A stretch of 64,000 nucleotides of DNA from Sphingomonas sp. UBA978 (GTDB lineage Bacteria > Pseudomonadota > Alphaproteobacteria > Sphingomonadales > Sphingomonadaceae), in NCBI RefSeq assembly GCF_002292295.1, contig NZ_DBBS01000020.1, positions 242,806-306,805 of the forward strand. The letters are read 5' to 3'. The translations under genes were made by a program, and so were the position numbers. Below are positions 20,238 through 28,788 of the stretch, in pieces (the first letter of the stretch is position 1; each line of letters starts with the position of its first letter). The notes under the pieces are model-generated. The model saw nothing but the letters and a program-made list of their open reading frames with translations, was not told where the DNA came from and searched no databases.

Positions 20238-21017
20238 ATGCTGCTCGCCGTGGATGCCGGCAACACCAATGTCGTGTTCGCGCTGGTGGAGGGCCGCACC
20301 ATCAAGGCGCGCTGGCGCATCGCCACCGACCCGCGCCGCACCGCGGACGAATATGCGGTCTGGCTCAGCCAGCTGCTCGCGCTGGAGGGCTATGACCGCG
20401 GCCAGGTCGATGCGGTCATCATCGCCACCGTCGTGCCCCGCGCGCTCCACAACCTTCAGGTGCTGGCGCAGAAATATTTCCGGACGGAGGCGCTGATCGC
20501 CGGTCGCACGCCGGTCGAATGGGGGATCACCATCGACGTCGACGAACCCGCGAGCCTCGGTGCGGACCGGGCGGTGAACACGATCGCGGCGCATGCGCTG
20601 CACGATGGTGACCTGATCGTCATCGACTTCGGCACCGCCACCACCTTCGACGTCAGCGACTATAGTGGCGCTTACAAGGGCGGGATCATCGCGCCCGGCA
20701 TCAACCTGTCGCTCGACGCGCTGGTCAGCGCTGCGGCCAAGCTGCCGCGCATCGCGATCGAGGCGCCGGCGATCGACAGCGTCATCGGCCGCAACACCGT
20801 CGACCAGATGGCCATCGGCGTCTATTTCGGCTATATCGCGATGATCGAAGGGCTGGTCGCGCGGATGAAGGCGGAAATCGGCCGCCCTGCCAAAGTCATC
20901 GCAACCGGAGGGCTCGCCACCCTCTTCGAACAGCATACCGACGTGTTCGACGTCATCGAGCCGGACCTCACTATCCAGGGGCTGGCGATCATGTACCAAA
21001 ACGCCCATATCGAATGA
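20238..21017 (+). CDS. coaX: Type III pantothenate kinase
   Basis: First step of coenzyme A synthesis: ATP-dependent phosphorylation of pantothenate. From the ATG at 20238, which has GAAGGA 6 nt upstream, it has 259 residues. ASKHA-fold motifs are visible: DAGNTNVVF (6-14, phosphate-1), GADRAVN (108-114) and DFGTATTFD (130-138, phosphate-2), followed by GGIIAPG. The length is typical for CoaX. Type III enzymes are feedback-insensitive to CoA (family knowledge). Confidence 0.95.
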   Translation: MLLAVDAGNTNVVFALVEGRTIKARWRIATDPRRTADEYAVWLSQLLALEGYDRGQVDAVIIATVVPRALHNLQVLAQKYFRTEALIAGRTPVEWGITIDVDEPASLGADRAVNTIAAHALHDGDLIVIDFGTATTFDVSDYSGAYKGGIIAPGINLSLDALVSAAAKLPRIAIEAPAIDSVIGRNTVDQMAIGVYFGYIAMIEGLVARMKAEIGRPAKVIATGGLATLFEQHTDVFDVIEPDLTIQGLAIMYQNAHIE

Positions 21018-21075
21018 GACGCGCTCGCGCCATCAATCGGCCTGCGGGCGCCACGATATTCCTTGAAAGACATAA

Positions 21076-22731
21076 ATGACACCTAAGAACAACGAGCTTC
21101 TCTTCTGCGCCCTCGGCGGTTCCGGCGAGATCGGCATGAACGTCAATCTCTACGGCCATGCCGGCAAATGGCTGATGGTCGATTGCGGCGTGACGTTCGC
21201 CGACGCGGCCTATCCCGGCATCGACATCGTCCTGCCCGACCTGTCGTTCATCGAGGATCGCATCGACGACCTCGTCGGCATCGTCCTGACCCATGGACAT
21301 GAGGATCATATCGGCGCGCTGCCGTATCTGGCCGAGGATCTCGGCGTGCCGCTCTATGCGACGCCGTTCACCGCCGGGCTGATCCGCGGCAAGCTGGAAG
21401 AGGAAGGCAACGCCAACCGCGTCAAGCTGCGCGTGATCCAGCCGAACAAGGACACCGGCGTCGCCGGCGTGCAGATCGGCCCGTTCGGCGTCAGCTTCGT
21501 CGAACTGTCGCACTCGATCCCCGAACCCAATGCGCTCGTCATCGAGACCAAGGCCGGCCGCGTCTTCCATACCGGCGACTGGAAGCTCGATCCGACCCCG
21601 GTGATCGGCAAGCCGGTCAGCGCCGAGCATCTGACGCGGATCGGCGATGCCGGCGTCGACGTGCTGGTCTGCGATTCGACCAACGTCTTCAACAAGGAGG
21701 CCTCGGGATCGGAGGCGTCGGTGCGGCAGGGGCTGGCCGAACAGGTCGCCAAGGCGAAGGGCCGCGTGCTCGTCACCACCTTCGCCTCCAACGCTGCGCG
21801 TCTCCACACTCTGGGCCAAGTCGCGCGCGAGACGGGGCGCAAATTGTGCGTTACCGGCCGCTCGCTCGACCGGATTCTGAAGGTGGCGCAGGCCACCGGC
21901 TATCTGACCGACTTCCCCGACACGGTCGATCCCGACACGGCGATGCGCCTGCCCAAGAACAAGATCCTGATCGTCGCCACCGGCGGCCAGGGCGAACCGC
22001 GCGCCGCGCTTGCCCGCGTCGCCGACGGATCGCACACGATCAAGCTCGACATGGGCGACACGGTGATCTTCTCGTCCAAGCAGATTCCGGGCAACGAGGT
22101 CGCGATCGGCAAGATCCAGAACACGCTGGCGGGCAAGGGTGTGGTGATGATTACCGAGCGTCAGGCGCACGTCCACGTCTCCGGCCATCCGGGTCGCCCC
22201 GAACTCGCGCAGATGTACAAGTGGATCCGCCCGCAGACGCTGATCCCCGTGCATGGCGAGATGCGGCATATGATGGAGCACGCCCGCTTCGCGCTGACCG
22301 AGGGCGTGCCGCAGTCGCTGGTGCAGAGCGATGGCGACGTGATCCGCCTGATTCCGGGCAAGCCCGAGAAGATCGGCAACGCCGGCGTCGGCCGGCTTGT
22401 GCTGGACGGCGACGTGATCCTGCCCGCCGACGGGTCGACGATCAACGAACGCCGCAAGCTGGCGATCAACGGCCAGATCTCGGTCGCGGTCGCGATCGGG
22501 CGCAACGGCCAGCCGCTCGGCCGGCCGCAGATCCGCGTCAACGGCGTGCCGGTCGAGGAAGATCGCGCGGCCTTCGTCGAGGATGCTGCCGATGCCGCCG
22601 CTGAAGCCCTGAAGGGTCAGAAGCGGGAGATCGACCGTCGTCGCGAGGACGTGCGCCTCGCCGTCCGTCGTATCGCGACGCGCTGGACCGGCAAGAAGCC
22701 GATCGTCGACGTGCTGATCGTCGAGGCCTGA
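21076..22731 (+). CDS. rnj: Ribonuclease J
   Basis: Metallo-beta-lactamase-fold exo/endoribonuclease for RNA processing and turnover. It has 551 residues: the zinc motif HGHEDH (73-78), further ligands in ELSHSIPEPN and HTGDWKLDP, the beta-CASP domain with VTTFASNAARLHTL and GGQGEPRAAL, and the C-terminal part with HVSGHPGRPEL and IPVHGEMRHM. An Arg/Asp-rich C-terminal helix follows. All zinc ligands are intact. It is probably expressed with coaX, 58 nt upstream, and the small DUF1467 gene downstream. Confidence 0.95.
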   Translation: MTPKNNELLFCALGGSGEIGMNVNLYGHAGKWLMVDCGVTFADAAYPGIDIVLPDLSFIEDRIDDLVGIVLTHGHEDHIGALPYLAEDLGVPLYATPFTAGLIRGKLEEEGNANRVKLRVIQPNKDTGVAGVQIGPFGVSFVELSHSIPEPNALVIETKAGRVFHTGDWKLDPTPVIGKPVSAEHLTRIGDAGVDVLVCDSTNVFNKEASGSEASVRQGLAEQVAKAKGRVLVTTFASNAARLHTLGQVARETGRKLCVTGRSLDRILKVAQATGYLTDFPDTVDPDTAMRLPKNKILIVATGGQGEPRAALARVADGSHTIKLDMGDTVIFSSKQIPGNEVAIGKIQNTLAGKGVVMITERQAHVHVSGHPGRPELAQMYKWIRPQTLIPVHGEMRHMMEHARFALTEGVPQSLVQSDGDVIRLIPGKPEKIGNAGVGRLVLDGDVILPADGSTINERRKLAINGQISVAVAIGRNGQPLGRPQIRVNGVPVEEDRAAFVEDAADAAAEALKGQKREIDRRREDVRLAVRRIATRWTGKKPIVDVLIVEA

Positions 22732-22738
22732 CGCCGCC

Positions 22739-23023
22739 ATGAAGTGGACGTCGATGCTGGCGATCTACGTCCTCTTCTGGGCGTTTTCGGTGTTTCTCGT
22801 CCTGCCGTGGGGCGTCCGCACCACGGATGAGGCCGGCGGCGACTATGTCGCCGGCCAGGCCGAAAGCGCGCCGCATGAATTCCGGCTCGGCCGGCTTGCG
22901 TTACACGTGACGATCGTGGCGACGGCGCTGTTCGCGCTGTTCGTCGCCAACTACCGGTTCGGCTGGGTCACGCCGCAGATGCTCGACCTGTTCAACCGCG
23001 ATTCGGTCTACGGCCACGGCTGA
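22739..23023 (+). CDS. DUF1467 family small membrane protein
   Basis: A 94-residue inner-membrane protein with two hydrophobic helices (about 4-22 and 54-74) separated by a hydrophilic loop. LVLPWGVRTTDEAG is the recognisable DUF1467 signature. The family lies next to rnj or proS in many alphaproteobacteria; the function is unknown. It starts 7 nt after the rnj stop, so it is very likely co-transcribed. A convergent gene follows. Confidence 0.85.
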   Translation: MKWTSMLAIYVLFWAFSVFLVLPWGVRTTDEAGGDYVAGQAESAPHEFRLGRLALHVTIVATALFALFVANYRFGWVTPQMLDLFNRDSVYGHG

Positions 23024-23072
23024 GGCGCGTCGGGGATGACGGGACGGCCATGTCGCGAGGGGCCGGCTGGAA

Positions 23073-23648
23073 CTACGATCGTGCGGCGATCGGCTGCCAG
23101 CCGCTGACGGGTATGAGGCTCGACAGCGGCGCTTTCCAATAATGCCCCTGGAAGGGCTGGTCGAACGTCCGGGCAATGGGCTTTCCCGCCAGCGCACAGA
23201 AGAGCAGAGTACCGACCGCGCCATGTGCGACGATCGCAAGATCGCCGCCGTCATGTTCCGAGACGATCTGCGACACGGCGTTATGGACACGCGCCTGGGC
23301 ATCGATTGCCCGCTCCCATTCCCGGACGCTTGCAGCGGGTTCTGCGAAGAACGCATCCGCGACTTGTTTGAATTCGGCCGGCGGCAGAAAACCGGTAGCG
23401 CTCCGATCGTTCTCGCCGAGCGCCTTGGAGACGGACACGCCGAGTCCCAGGGCGGCGGCGAGTATGCCGGCCGCCTCGATCGCCTTCGTTTCCGTGCTGG
23501 ACCATATGGCACGGACGCCGGAGAGTGCCGGCTGGTGGGCGAAGGTGCGCATCCGCGCGATGCCCGACGCGCTCAGGTGCCAGCGTTCGACGGGCGTCTG
23601 CGCGTCGACCACCACCTCCGGGTGGGTGATGAAATACGGATACGACAT
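23073..23648 (-). CDS. Histidine-phosphatase-fold protein with degenerate RHG motif
   Basis: 191 residues with the overall layout of the phosphoglycerate-mutase-like histidine phosphatases, but the signature RHGE is replaced by THPE (8-11): His9 is kept while the preceding Arg and following Gly are lost. The second basic residue (usual SxxxR) is Lys55 in SSTETKA. Glu79 (LGEND) and the second His (VAHG, His142) are kept. Activity is therefore doubtful or altered. It is transcribed towards the DUF1467 gene and stands 79 nt from the end of the next minus-strand gene. The phosphatase family call is by pattern only. Confidence 0.7.
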   Translation of the reverse strand: MSYPYFITHPEVVVDAQTPVERWHLSASGIARMRTFAHQPALSGVRAIWSSTETKAIEAAGILAAALGLGVSVSKALGENDRSATGFLPPAEFKQVADAFFAEPAASVREWERAIDAQARVHNAVSQIVSEHDGGDLAIVAHGAVGTLLFCALAGKPIARTFDQPFQGHYWKAPLSSLIPVSGWQPIAARS

Positions 23649-23727
23649 CCGGGTTTCCTGCTCGGTCGTTGCGCCCCGCGGGCTCAGGATGACCGGCGAT
23701 CCGGGCGTTGCCGCTGGTAATGTCCGA

Positions 23728-26016
23728 TCAGCGCAGCCGCTCGATCGCCTGGGCGAGCGCCACGTACAATTTGCCCATGTCCGACGACAGCAAAGTGACG
23801 CTGAGCGGCGAGCCGTCGCGCTGGGCGAGGATCGTGCGGAGCATGCTCTCGAAATCGTGGATGTAGCGGTTCACCGCCTCGCGGAAGCCGGTGTCGTCGT
23901 CGTAGAGCCGCGCGATGTCGCGGGCGTCGCCCGGCTCCAGCACGCGCACCGCGCGCCGCGTGAACACGCCGCGGTCGCCCTTGAGATAGGCCGCCCAGGC
24001 GCTGTCCGACACCTCCGGCGCGAACGCCTTGGTGATGTCGATCGAGGCGCTGTGGAGCGATTCGATCAGCAGGGAGGCACGGCGCGCGAAGGTGTCGCGT
24101 TCGGCCTCGTCGCGCTCGGTGCGTGCATCCTCGATCCGCGTTTCGACGATCGCTGTCTGGTCGAGGATCTGCTGCACCTGATGCGAGAGCCGTTCGGTCG
24201 CCCGCGTCGCGGCGTCGACGGCCTGACCGGTGGCGTCTGCGATCGCGCGCACCTGTCGCTCGACCGTGTCGGTGGTAGCGCGGCGCATCGCCTCCGCGCT
24301 TGCCGTCTCGAGCTGGCTGGCGGCGTCGGGAATGACGGTCGCCAGCGTCTCGCGCGCCTTGTCCGCCGCCACCGCGGCGGTGTCGCGGACGCGGAGCAGC
24401 GCATCGACCAGCCGCGGCGCGGCCTCCTCGGCGAAGCGGTGGGTGCGGTCGATCGTCTCGTCGACCATCATGCCGAGCGCATCCGCCTTGGCGCGGCCGT
24501 CGGTCAGCGTCTGGAGCAGGGTGCCCGACAATTGGTCGAGCGTGCGCCGCTGTTCGGCGATCACGCCGGCGATCGCCTCGATCGCGTCATGCGTGCTCTC
24601 CGCCGCGGTGACCAGCGCGAGCAGCTCCGGTTTGGCCGCGATCACCACCTGTTTGCTACCGGCGATCTTGGCGTCGAGCCGGGTCAGCGCGTCGGGCAGG
24701 GTCTCGTCGATTTCGCGTGCCGCCGCGTCGAGCGCGATCAGCAGCGATTCGGTCGTCCCGATCGTCCGCGTCGCCATCGCATCGCCGGCACGCAGCGCCT
24801 CGGTCATCGCATCGGCCGAGCCGCCGAGCGCACTGATCGAGGCTGCAAGCAATTGCGACCGCTCGACGCCCTGCGTGTGGAGCGTGTCAAGCCGCGTCTC
24901 GACCCGGCCGATCCCGGCGTCGAGCCCGGCGAGCAGCGAATCGCTTGCCGAACGCTGCCCCTCGAGCCGCAGGGTGACGCGGTCGATCACGTCCTCCACC
25001 GCGGTGATCCGCTCGGCGAGCGCATCGGCGCTGTCGCGCGCGGCGCTGTCGAGCGCGGCCTGATTGGCGCGCAGCATCGCGAGCATCGCATCGCCTTGTG
25101 CCGCAATCCCCTTGCGCGCCTCGTCCACGGCATCGGCGGTGCGGCCGAGCAGGGCGTCGACCGCGGACGACATGTCGCCGGTCACCGCCTCCAGCCGTGC
25201 GCCGGCGGTTTCGCTGGTCGCCTCCATCCGTGCGATATGCGCCGCGAGCTTCTGCGCGGCACTGCCCGCGACCAGATCGGCGTCGCGGCCACGTTCGGCG
25301 AGTGCGGCGAGCTGCGCTTCCAGTGCGGCGGCATGGCCACTCGCCGACAGGCCGGTATCGTCGAGCAGGCGCTGGACCTCCGCCACCTCCGCATGCGCGC
25401 GGGGCAGCGAGGCGAGCAGCACGCCGAGGCTGCCCTGCGCGTCGGCCGCGGCGCGCGACAGGGCGCCCGCATGCGCGTCGGCCTGACCGATCTCCGCAGA
25501 CAGACCCCGGCCGATTCCCGCCAGCCGTTCGCTGGCGCCGTCGCCCATCGCCATCAATGTGGTGATCTGCGTGGCGAGTTCGCGCCGGTTGGCGTCGAGC
25601 GAGCGGGACAGCAATGCGACGGTACGTTCGAGATTGGCCGCCTCGGCCCGCATGCCCTGCGCCGTGCCGCGGAACCGTCGCGCCTCGCGCCGGCTGGTCC
25701 GCATGCCGAGCAGGTAGGCGATGCCGACCAGCGCCGGCACGACGGCGAGTGCCGCGAGGAACTGCACCAGCGCGACGGGGGCGAGCAGGGGGATCTGGTC
25801 GCGGGCGATCCATGCCATGCCGCCCAGCCACGCGACGCAGACCAGCACCGCGATCAGCGGTGCGATCCAGGCGTTGGTGCGACCCGGCTCGGGCTCGACC
25901 GCCTCGGTCCACACATGCGTGCCGTCGTCCGCATCGGCGCCGGCGATGCCGTGATGGTCGCCATAATCGTGGACGTCGCTGTGTGCGGCGGCTTCCGCCC
26001 GCATGTCGATTATCAT
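23728..26016 (-). CDS. Large protein with two membrane helices and a very long helical/coiled-coil region
   Basis: Not assigned to a function. From the ATG at 26016 (GGGGG upstream) it has 762 residues. An acidic, His-rich N-terminus (1-45) is followed by two transmembrane helices (about 50-70 and 77-103). About 560 residues of Ala/Asp/Glu/Arg-rich amphipathic helix follow (for example QLETASAEAMRRATTDTVER), then a compact C-terminal part with VFTRRAVRVLEP and FESMLRTILAQRDGSPLSVT. The layout recalls polar scaffold proteins such as Caulobacter TipN (two N-terminal helices plus coiled coil), but no sequence relationship is shown. It is divergent from an HPt-like gene 99 nt away. The frame is open a further 114 codons upstream, with no support. 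Confidence 0.75.
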   Translation of the reverse strand: MIIDMRAEAAAHSDVHDYGDHHGIAGADADDGTHVWTEAVEPEPGRTNAWIAPLIAVLVCVAWLGGMAWIARDQIPLLAPVALVQFLAALAVVPALVGIAYLLGMRTSRREARRFRGTAQGMRAEAANLERTVALLSRSLDANRRELATQITTLMAMGDGASERLAGIGRGLSAEIGQADAHAGALSRAAADAQGSLGVLLASLPRAHAEVAEVQRLLDDTGLSASGHAAALEAQLAALAERGRDADLVAGSAAQKLAAHIARMEATSETAGARLEAVTGDMSSAVDALLGRTADAVDEARKGIAAQGDAMLAMLRANQAALDSAARDSADALAERITAVEDVIDRVTLRLEGQRSASDSLLAGLDAGIGRVETRLDTLHTQGVERSQLLAASISALGGSADAMTEALRAGDAMATRTIGTTESLLIALDAAAREIDETLPDALTRLDAKIAGSKQVVIAAKPELLALVTAAESTHDAIEAIAGVIAEQRRTLDQLSGTLLQTLTDGRAKADALGMMVDETIDRTHRFAEEAAPRLVDALLRVRDTAAVAADKARETLATVIPDAASQLETASAEAMRRATTDTVERQVRAIADATGQAVDAATRATERLSHQVQQILDQTAIVETRIEDARTERDEAERDTFARRASLLIESLHSASIDITKAFAPEVSDSAWAAYLKGDRGVFTRRAVRVLEPGDARDIARLYDDDTGFREAVNRYIHDFESMLRTILAQRDGSPLSVTLLSSDMGKLYVALAQAIERLR

Positions 26017-26115
26017 GGAACCCCCGTTCTTCGGCGGCGAACTTAACCGGCTTCGCCCGCACCATAAAGCGAAACCGCAACACTTGATTAAGCACCGTCG
26101 CGTTACAGGCTCGTC

Positions 26116-26406
26116 ATGGCTTATGATCCGGGAGCGATCGATGCGGCACTGGCCGCGGCAGTGGGGGACGAACCCGCTCTGATCGCGGAGCTGCGGCTGG
26201 CGTTCGTCGAGAGCGCGCAGCGGGCGCTGGCGGCGATGGAGGCGGCCGACGGGCGCGACGCATGGCGAGAGGCGGCGGCGCGGATGAAGGGGCTGGCGGC
26301 GAGCTTCGGTGCGGTGCGCCTGATGGCGCTCGCAGCGCAGGCGGCGGACCTGCCGCACGACGGCGCGATGCTGGCGAAGCTGCGGCGCTCCGTCGCGCGA
26401 CTCTGA
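26116..26406 (+). CDS. HPt-like protein lacking the phospho-accepting histidine
   Basis: 96 residues, all helical. The stretch REAAARMKGLAASFGAVRL (51-69) follows the core of histidine phosphotransfer domains (A-H-x-L-K-G-s-a-x-x-x-G-a), with Lys58-Gly59 and the later Gly65-Ala66 in place. The His position is Ala55, so classical phosphotransfer is not possible. Such degenerate domains usually act as docking or inhibitory modules. The start has no strong ribosome site. The divergent neighbour is the long coiled-coil protein; downstream lie the DUF2336 and kinase genes. Confidence 0.65.
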   Translation: MAYDPGAIDAALAAAVGDEPALIAELRLAFVESAQRALAAMEAADGRDAWREAAARMKGLAASFGAVRLMALAAQAADLPHDGAMLAKLRRSVARL

Positions 26407-26485
26407 CGCCGGATCGTCACGATCGCTCGGGCGAGCCTTCGTAATGACCTAGGCATGGGCCGCATCACCGCCTAACAGCGGCGGG

Positions 26486-27667
26486 ATGCTCGCCGGCCTT
26501 CTCTTCGCCATGCACGATGCGGACGATCGGCCCGCGATGTTGACCGCCACGCTGCCGTTCGGTGGCGTGACGCTGATCGAATATCAGGCACGCCTGCTGA
26601 TCGCGGCGGGGGCGTCTCAGATCGTCATCCTCGTCGCGCGTCTGACCCCCGAATTGCTTGGCGCGATCAGCCGTATCGGCAAGCGTGGCGTCGCCGTCGA
26701 CACGGTGCGCACCGCGGCGGAGGCGGCGGCGAAACTGCACCCGCTCGCCCGCGTGCTGATGCTCGCCGATGGCCTGACCACGACCGAGGACGTACTGGCG
26801 GTGCTGGCGCGCGAGGGCAGCGACGCGCTGCTGGTGATGCCGGAGGATCAGGCGACCGGCGGGTACGAACGCGTCGGCAGCGGCATGGTGTGGGCGGGCG
26901 TCGCCCGGCTCGATCCGGCGCGGCTCGGCGAACTCGCCGCCATGCCGCGCGACTATGACGTGCAATCGACCCTGGTCCGTCTCGCCTCGCAGGCGCGGGC
27001 GGTGCACGTGCTGCTCCCGCAGGAGGCGGTGCGCGGCGGCCATGGCGTCGGCCATGCCGGCGCGGCGCTCGAGGCGCGGGGCCGGACGGTGATGGCGGCG
27101 ATGATCTCCGGCCGCAACGGCTGGTTCGAACGGTTCGTCACCGCGCCGCTGGCGCGTGCCGTCATTCCCCTGCTGGTGCCGCGGACGGTGCCGGTGGTCG
27201 CGGTCGCCGGCGGTGCCGGGGCGATCGGCGTGGCCGGACTGGCGCTGACCCTGTTCGACCAGCCCGTGTCGGGACTGCTGCTGGCGTTGCTCGCCACGCT
27301 CGGTCTGTCGCTCGCCGCGGCGCTGGCCGACCTGCGCGACGAATCGGCCAGCCAGCGCCTGCTCGATCTGGCGGCGAAGCTGCTGCCGGCGGGCGCGGCG
27401 ATCCTCTATGGCGTTCAGGCGACGCAGTTCAGCGGCGACCGGGCGGCGGAGATCCTCGGGATTGGGCTCGTGCTGCTCGCCGTGCTCGGTGAGCGCGCGC
27501 TGGGCACGCGGCCGCGCCGGTTGTGGTGGGGCAGTGCGCCCGCCTATCTCGGCTGCACGTGGCTGGGCGCGCTGTTCGCCGCGCCGGTGACCGGGCTGGG
27601 CCTGGCGGCGATCTATGCCGCCGCGACATTGACCGCCGCGATCGAACGATTGCGACGGGAGCCTTAG
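26486..27667 (+). CDS. Membrane protein: nucleotidyltransferase-like N-domain plus degenerate CDP-alcohol phosphotransferase-like C-domain
   Basis: 393 residues. The N-terminal half (about 1-190) has the alternating beta/alpha pattern of NTP-transferase folds (LPFGGVTLIEYQARLLIAAG, then VLMLADGLTTTEDVL). The C-terminal half opens with GRNGWFERFVTAPLARAVIP (209-228), which resembles the entry to the CDP-alcohol phosphotransferase domain, then has about five membrane helices. The catalytic DG-xx-AR signature with downstream aspartates is absent; the corresponding segment reads ADLRDESASQRLLD (281-294). This resembles the domain order of bifunctional inositol-phosphate cytidylyltransferase/DIPP synthases, but degraded. 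Function unknown; the homology call is by pattern only. Confidence 0.6.
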   Translation: MLAGLLFAMHDADDRPAMLTATLPFGGVTLIEYQARLLIAAGASQIVILVARLTPELLGAISRIGKRGVAVDTVRTAAEAAAKLHPLARVLMLADGLTTTEDVLAVLAREGSDALLVMPEDQATGGYERVGSGMVWAGVARLDPARLGELAAMPRDYDVQSTLVRLASQARAVHVLLPQEAVRGGHGVGHAGAALEARGRTVMAAMISGRNGWFERFVTAPLARAVIPLLVPRTVPVVAVAGGAGAIGVAGLALTLFDQPVSGLLLALLATLGLSLAAALADLRDESASQRLLDLAAKLLPAGAAILYGVQATQFSGDRAAEILGIGLVLLAVLGERALGTRPRRLWWGSAPAYLGCTWLGALFAAPVTGLGLAAIYAAATLTAAIERLRREP

Positions 27668-27702
27668 CGCTGTCTTAATGATGGAAGGGTAGTCGTCAGG
27701 CC

Positions 27703-28788
27703 ATGTCGGTCGGACCGGAACAGGCGGAGCGCGAGGCGCTCGGCACACGCATTACCGCTGCACGCCGGCTCGGCGGGCTGGCGGACGCGCGCCTGACCGG
27801 GGCGATCGCCGATTTCTTCCTCGCGGATGATGGCCGCCTCGACGAACGCACCCGGATCGATCTGGGACGCGTGCTCGCTGCGGTGGTGCAGGGGATCGAA
27901 ACCGCGATCCGCCGCCACGGCGCCCGCGTGCTGTCGGCGCACGGCGCGGACGTGCAGGCGGAGCGGCTGCTGCGCGGGCATGAGGACGTGATGCGGCGCC
28001 TGTCGCGCGCCGGCCTGTTGCGCGACCGGCAGCTGATGGACGAACTGATCGCGCAGGTCCGGTGCGAGCGGATCGCCGCCGAACTGCCGCCCGCCGCCGC
28101 CGCGCGCGAGCAGGCGAGCCTGCTGGTCCGCCTCGCCGAGGTCGACGATGGCGTCGTCGCGGCCGCGGCGCGCGCGCTGCTCGCCGCGGAGGCCCGTCGC
28201 CGGTCCGCGGCCGAACAGGGCCTGTTGCCGGCAGAATTGCATCACCAGTTGATCTGGTGGGTCGCCGCCTCGATCCGCGAGGGGCAGGTCGCGGCGGGTG
28301 GCGAAGATCCGGCGGTGGATCGCGCGATCGTCGAGGCGGCGCAGCGCAGTCTCGCCGCGCATGACGAAGGGCAGCGGCCGGAAGCGATCGCGATGCGCCT
28401 CGCCTCGGCGATCGATGCGCGGGCGGACGAACTCGGCGGCCTGCTGGTCGACGCGCTCGGCGATCGGTGCCTGCTGCTGTTCGTTGCCGTGCTCGGCCGC
28501 GCCGTCGATCTCGATTTCACCGGCGCGCGGGCGATCGTGCTCGAACCCGAAGGCGACCGGCTGTGGCTCGCGCTCCGCGCGGCCGATCTCGACCGGCAGA
28601 CGATCGCGCGCATCGCGCTGGCACTCGCCGATGCCGATCCGCGCCGCGATATCGAGCGCTTCGCCGACGATCTCGATGCGATCGCCGCGATTGCGCCGGA
28701 GGCGGCGCGATCGGCGCTGGCCCCGCTGACGCTGCACCACGACCTGCGGCTGGCGATCGACGCCCTCGCGCGGGAGGCGATGCGATGA
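27703..28788 (+). CDS. DUF2336 domain-containing protein
   Basis: 361 residues, almost entirely helical, Ala/Arg/Leu-rich, with no Cys-based or catalytic motif. The repeated helical pairs (for example RLSRAGLLRDRQLMDELIAQ and LLPAELHHQLIWWVAASIRE) fit the HEAT-like DUF2336 family common in alphaproteobacteria and often found near signalling genes. GGAAGGG lies upstream of the ATG. The stop overlaps the next start (ATGA), so it is translationally coupled to the kinase-like gene and probably works with it. Confidence 0.75.
   Translation: MSVGPEQAEREALGTRITAARRLGGLADARLTGAIADFFLADDGRLDERTRIDLGRVLAAVVQGIETAIRRHGARVLSAHGADVQAERLLRGHEDVMRRLSRAGLLRDRQLMDELIAQVRCERIAAELPPAAAAREQASLLVRLAEVDDGVVAAAARALLAAEARRRSAAEQGLLPAELHHQLIWWVAASIREGQVAAGGEDPAVDRAIVEAAQRSLAAHDEGQRPEAIAMRLASAIDARADELGGLLVDALGDRCLLLFVAVLGRAVDLDFTGARAIVLEPEGDRLWLALRAADLDRQTIARIALALADADPRRDIERFADDLDAIAAIAPEAARSALAPLTLHHDLRLAIDALAREAMR

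Noticed and set aside
23176..26046. A 956-codon open frame on the plus strand opposite the coiled-coil gene
   Set aside because: Mirror of a strongly biased minus-strand gene that itself has a membrane/coiled-coil layout and a plausible start; no ribosome binding site or domain in the plus frame.
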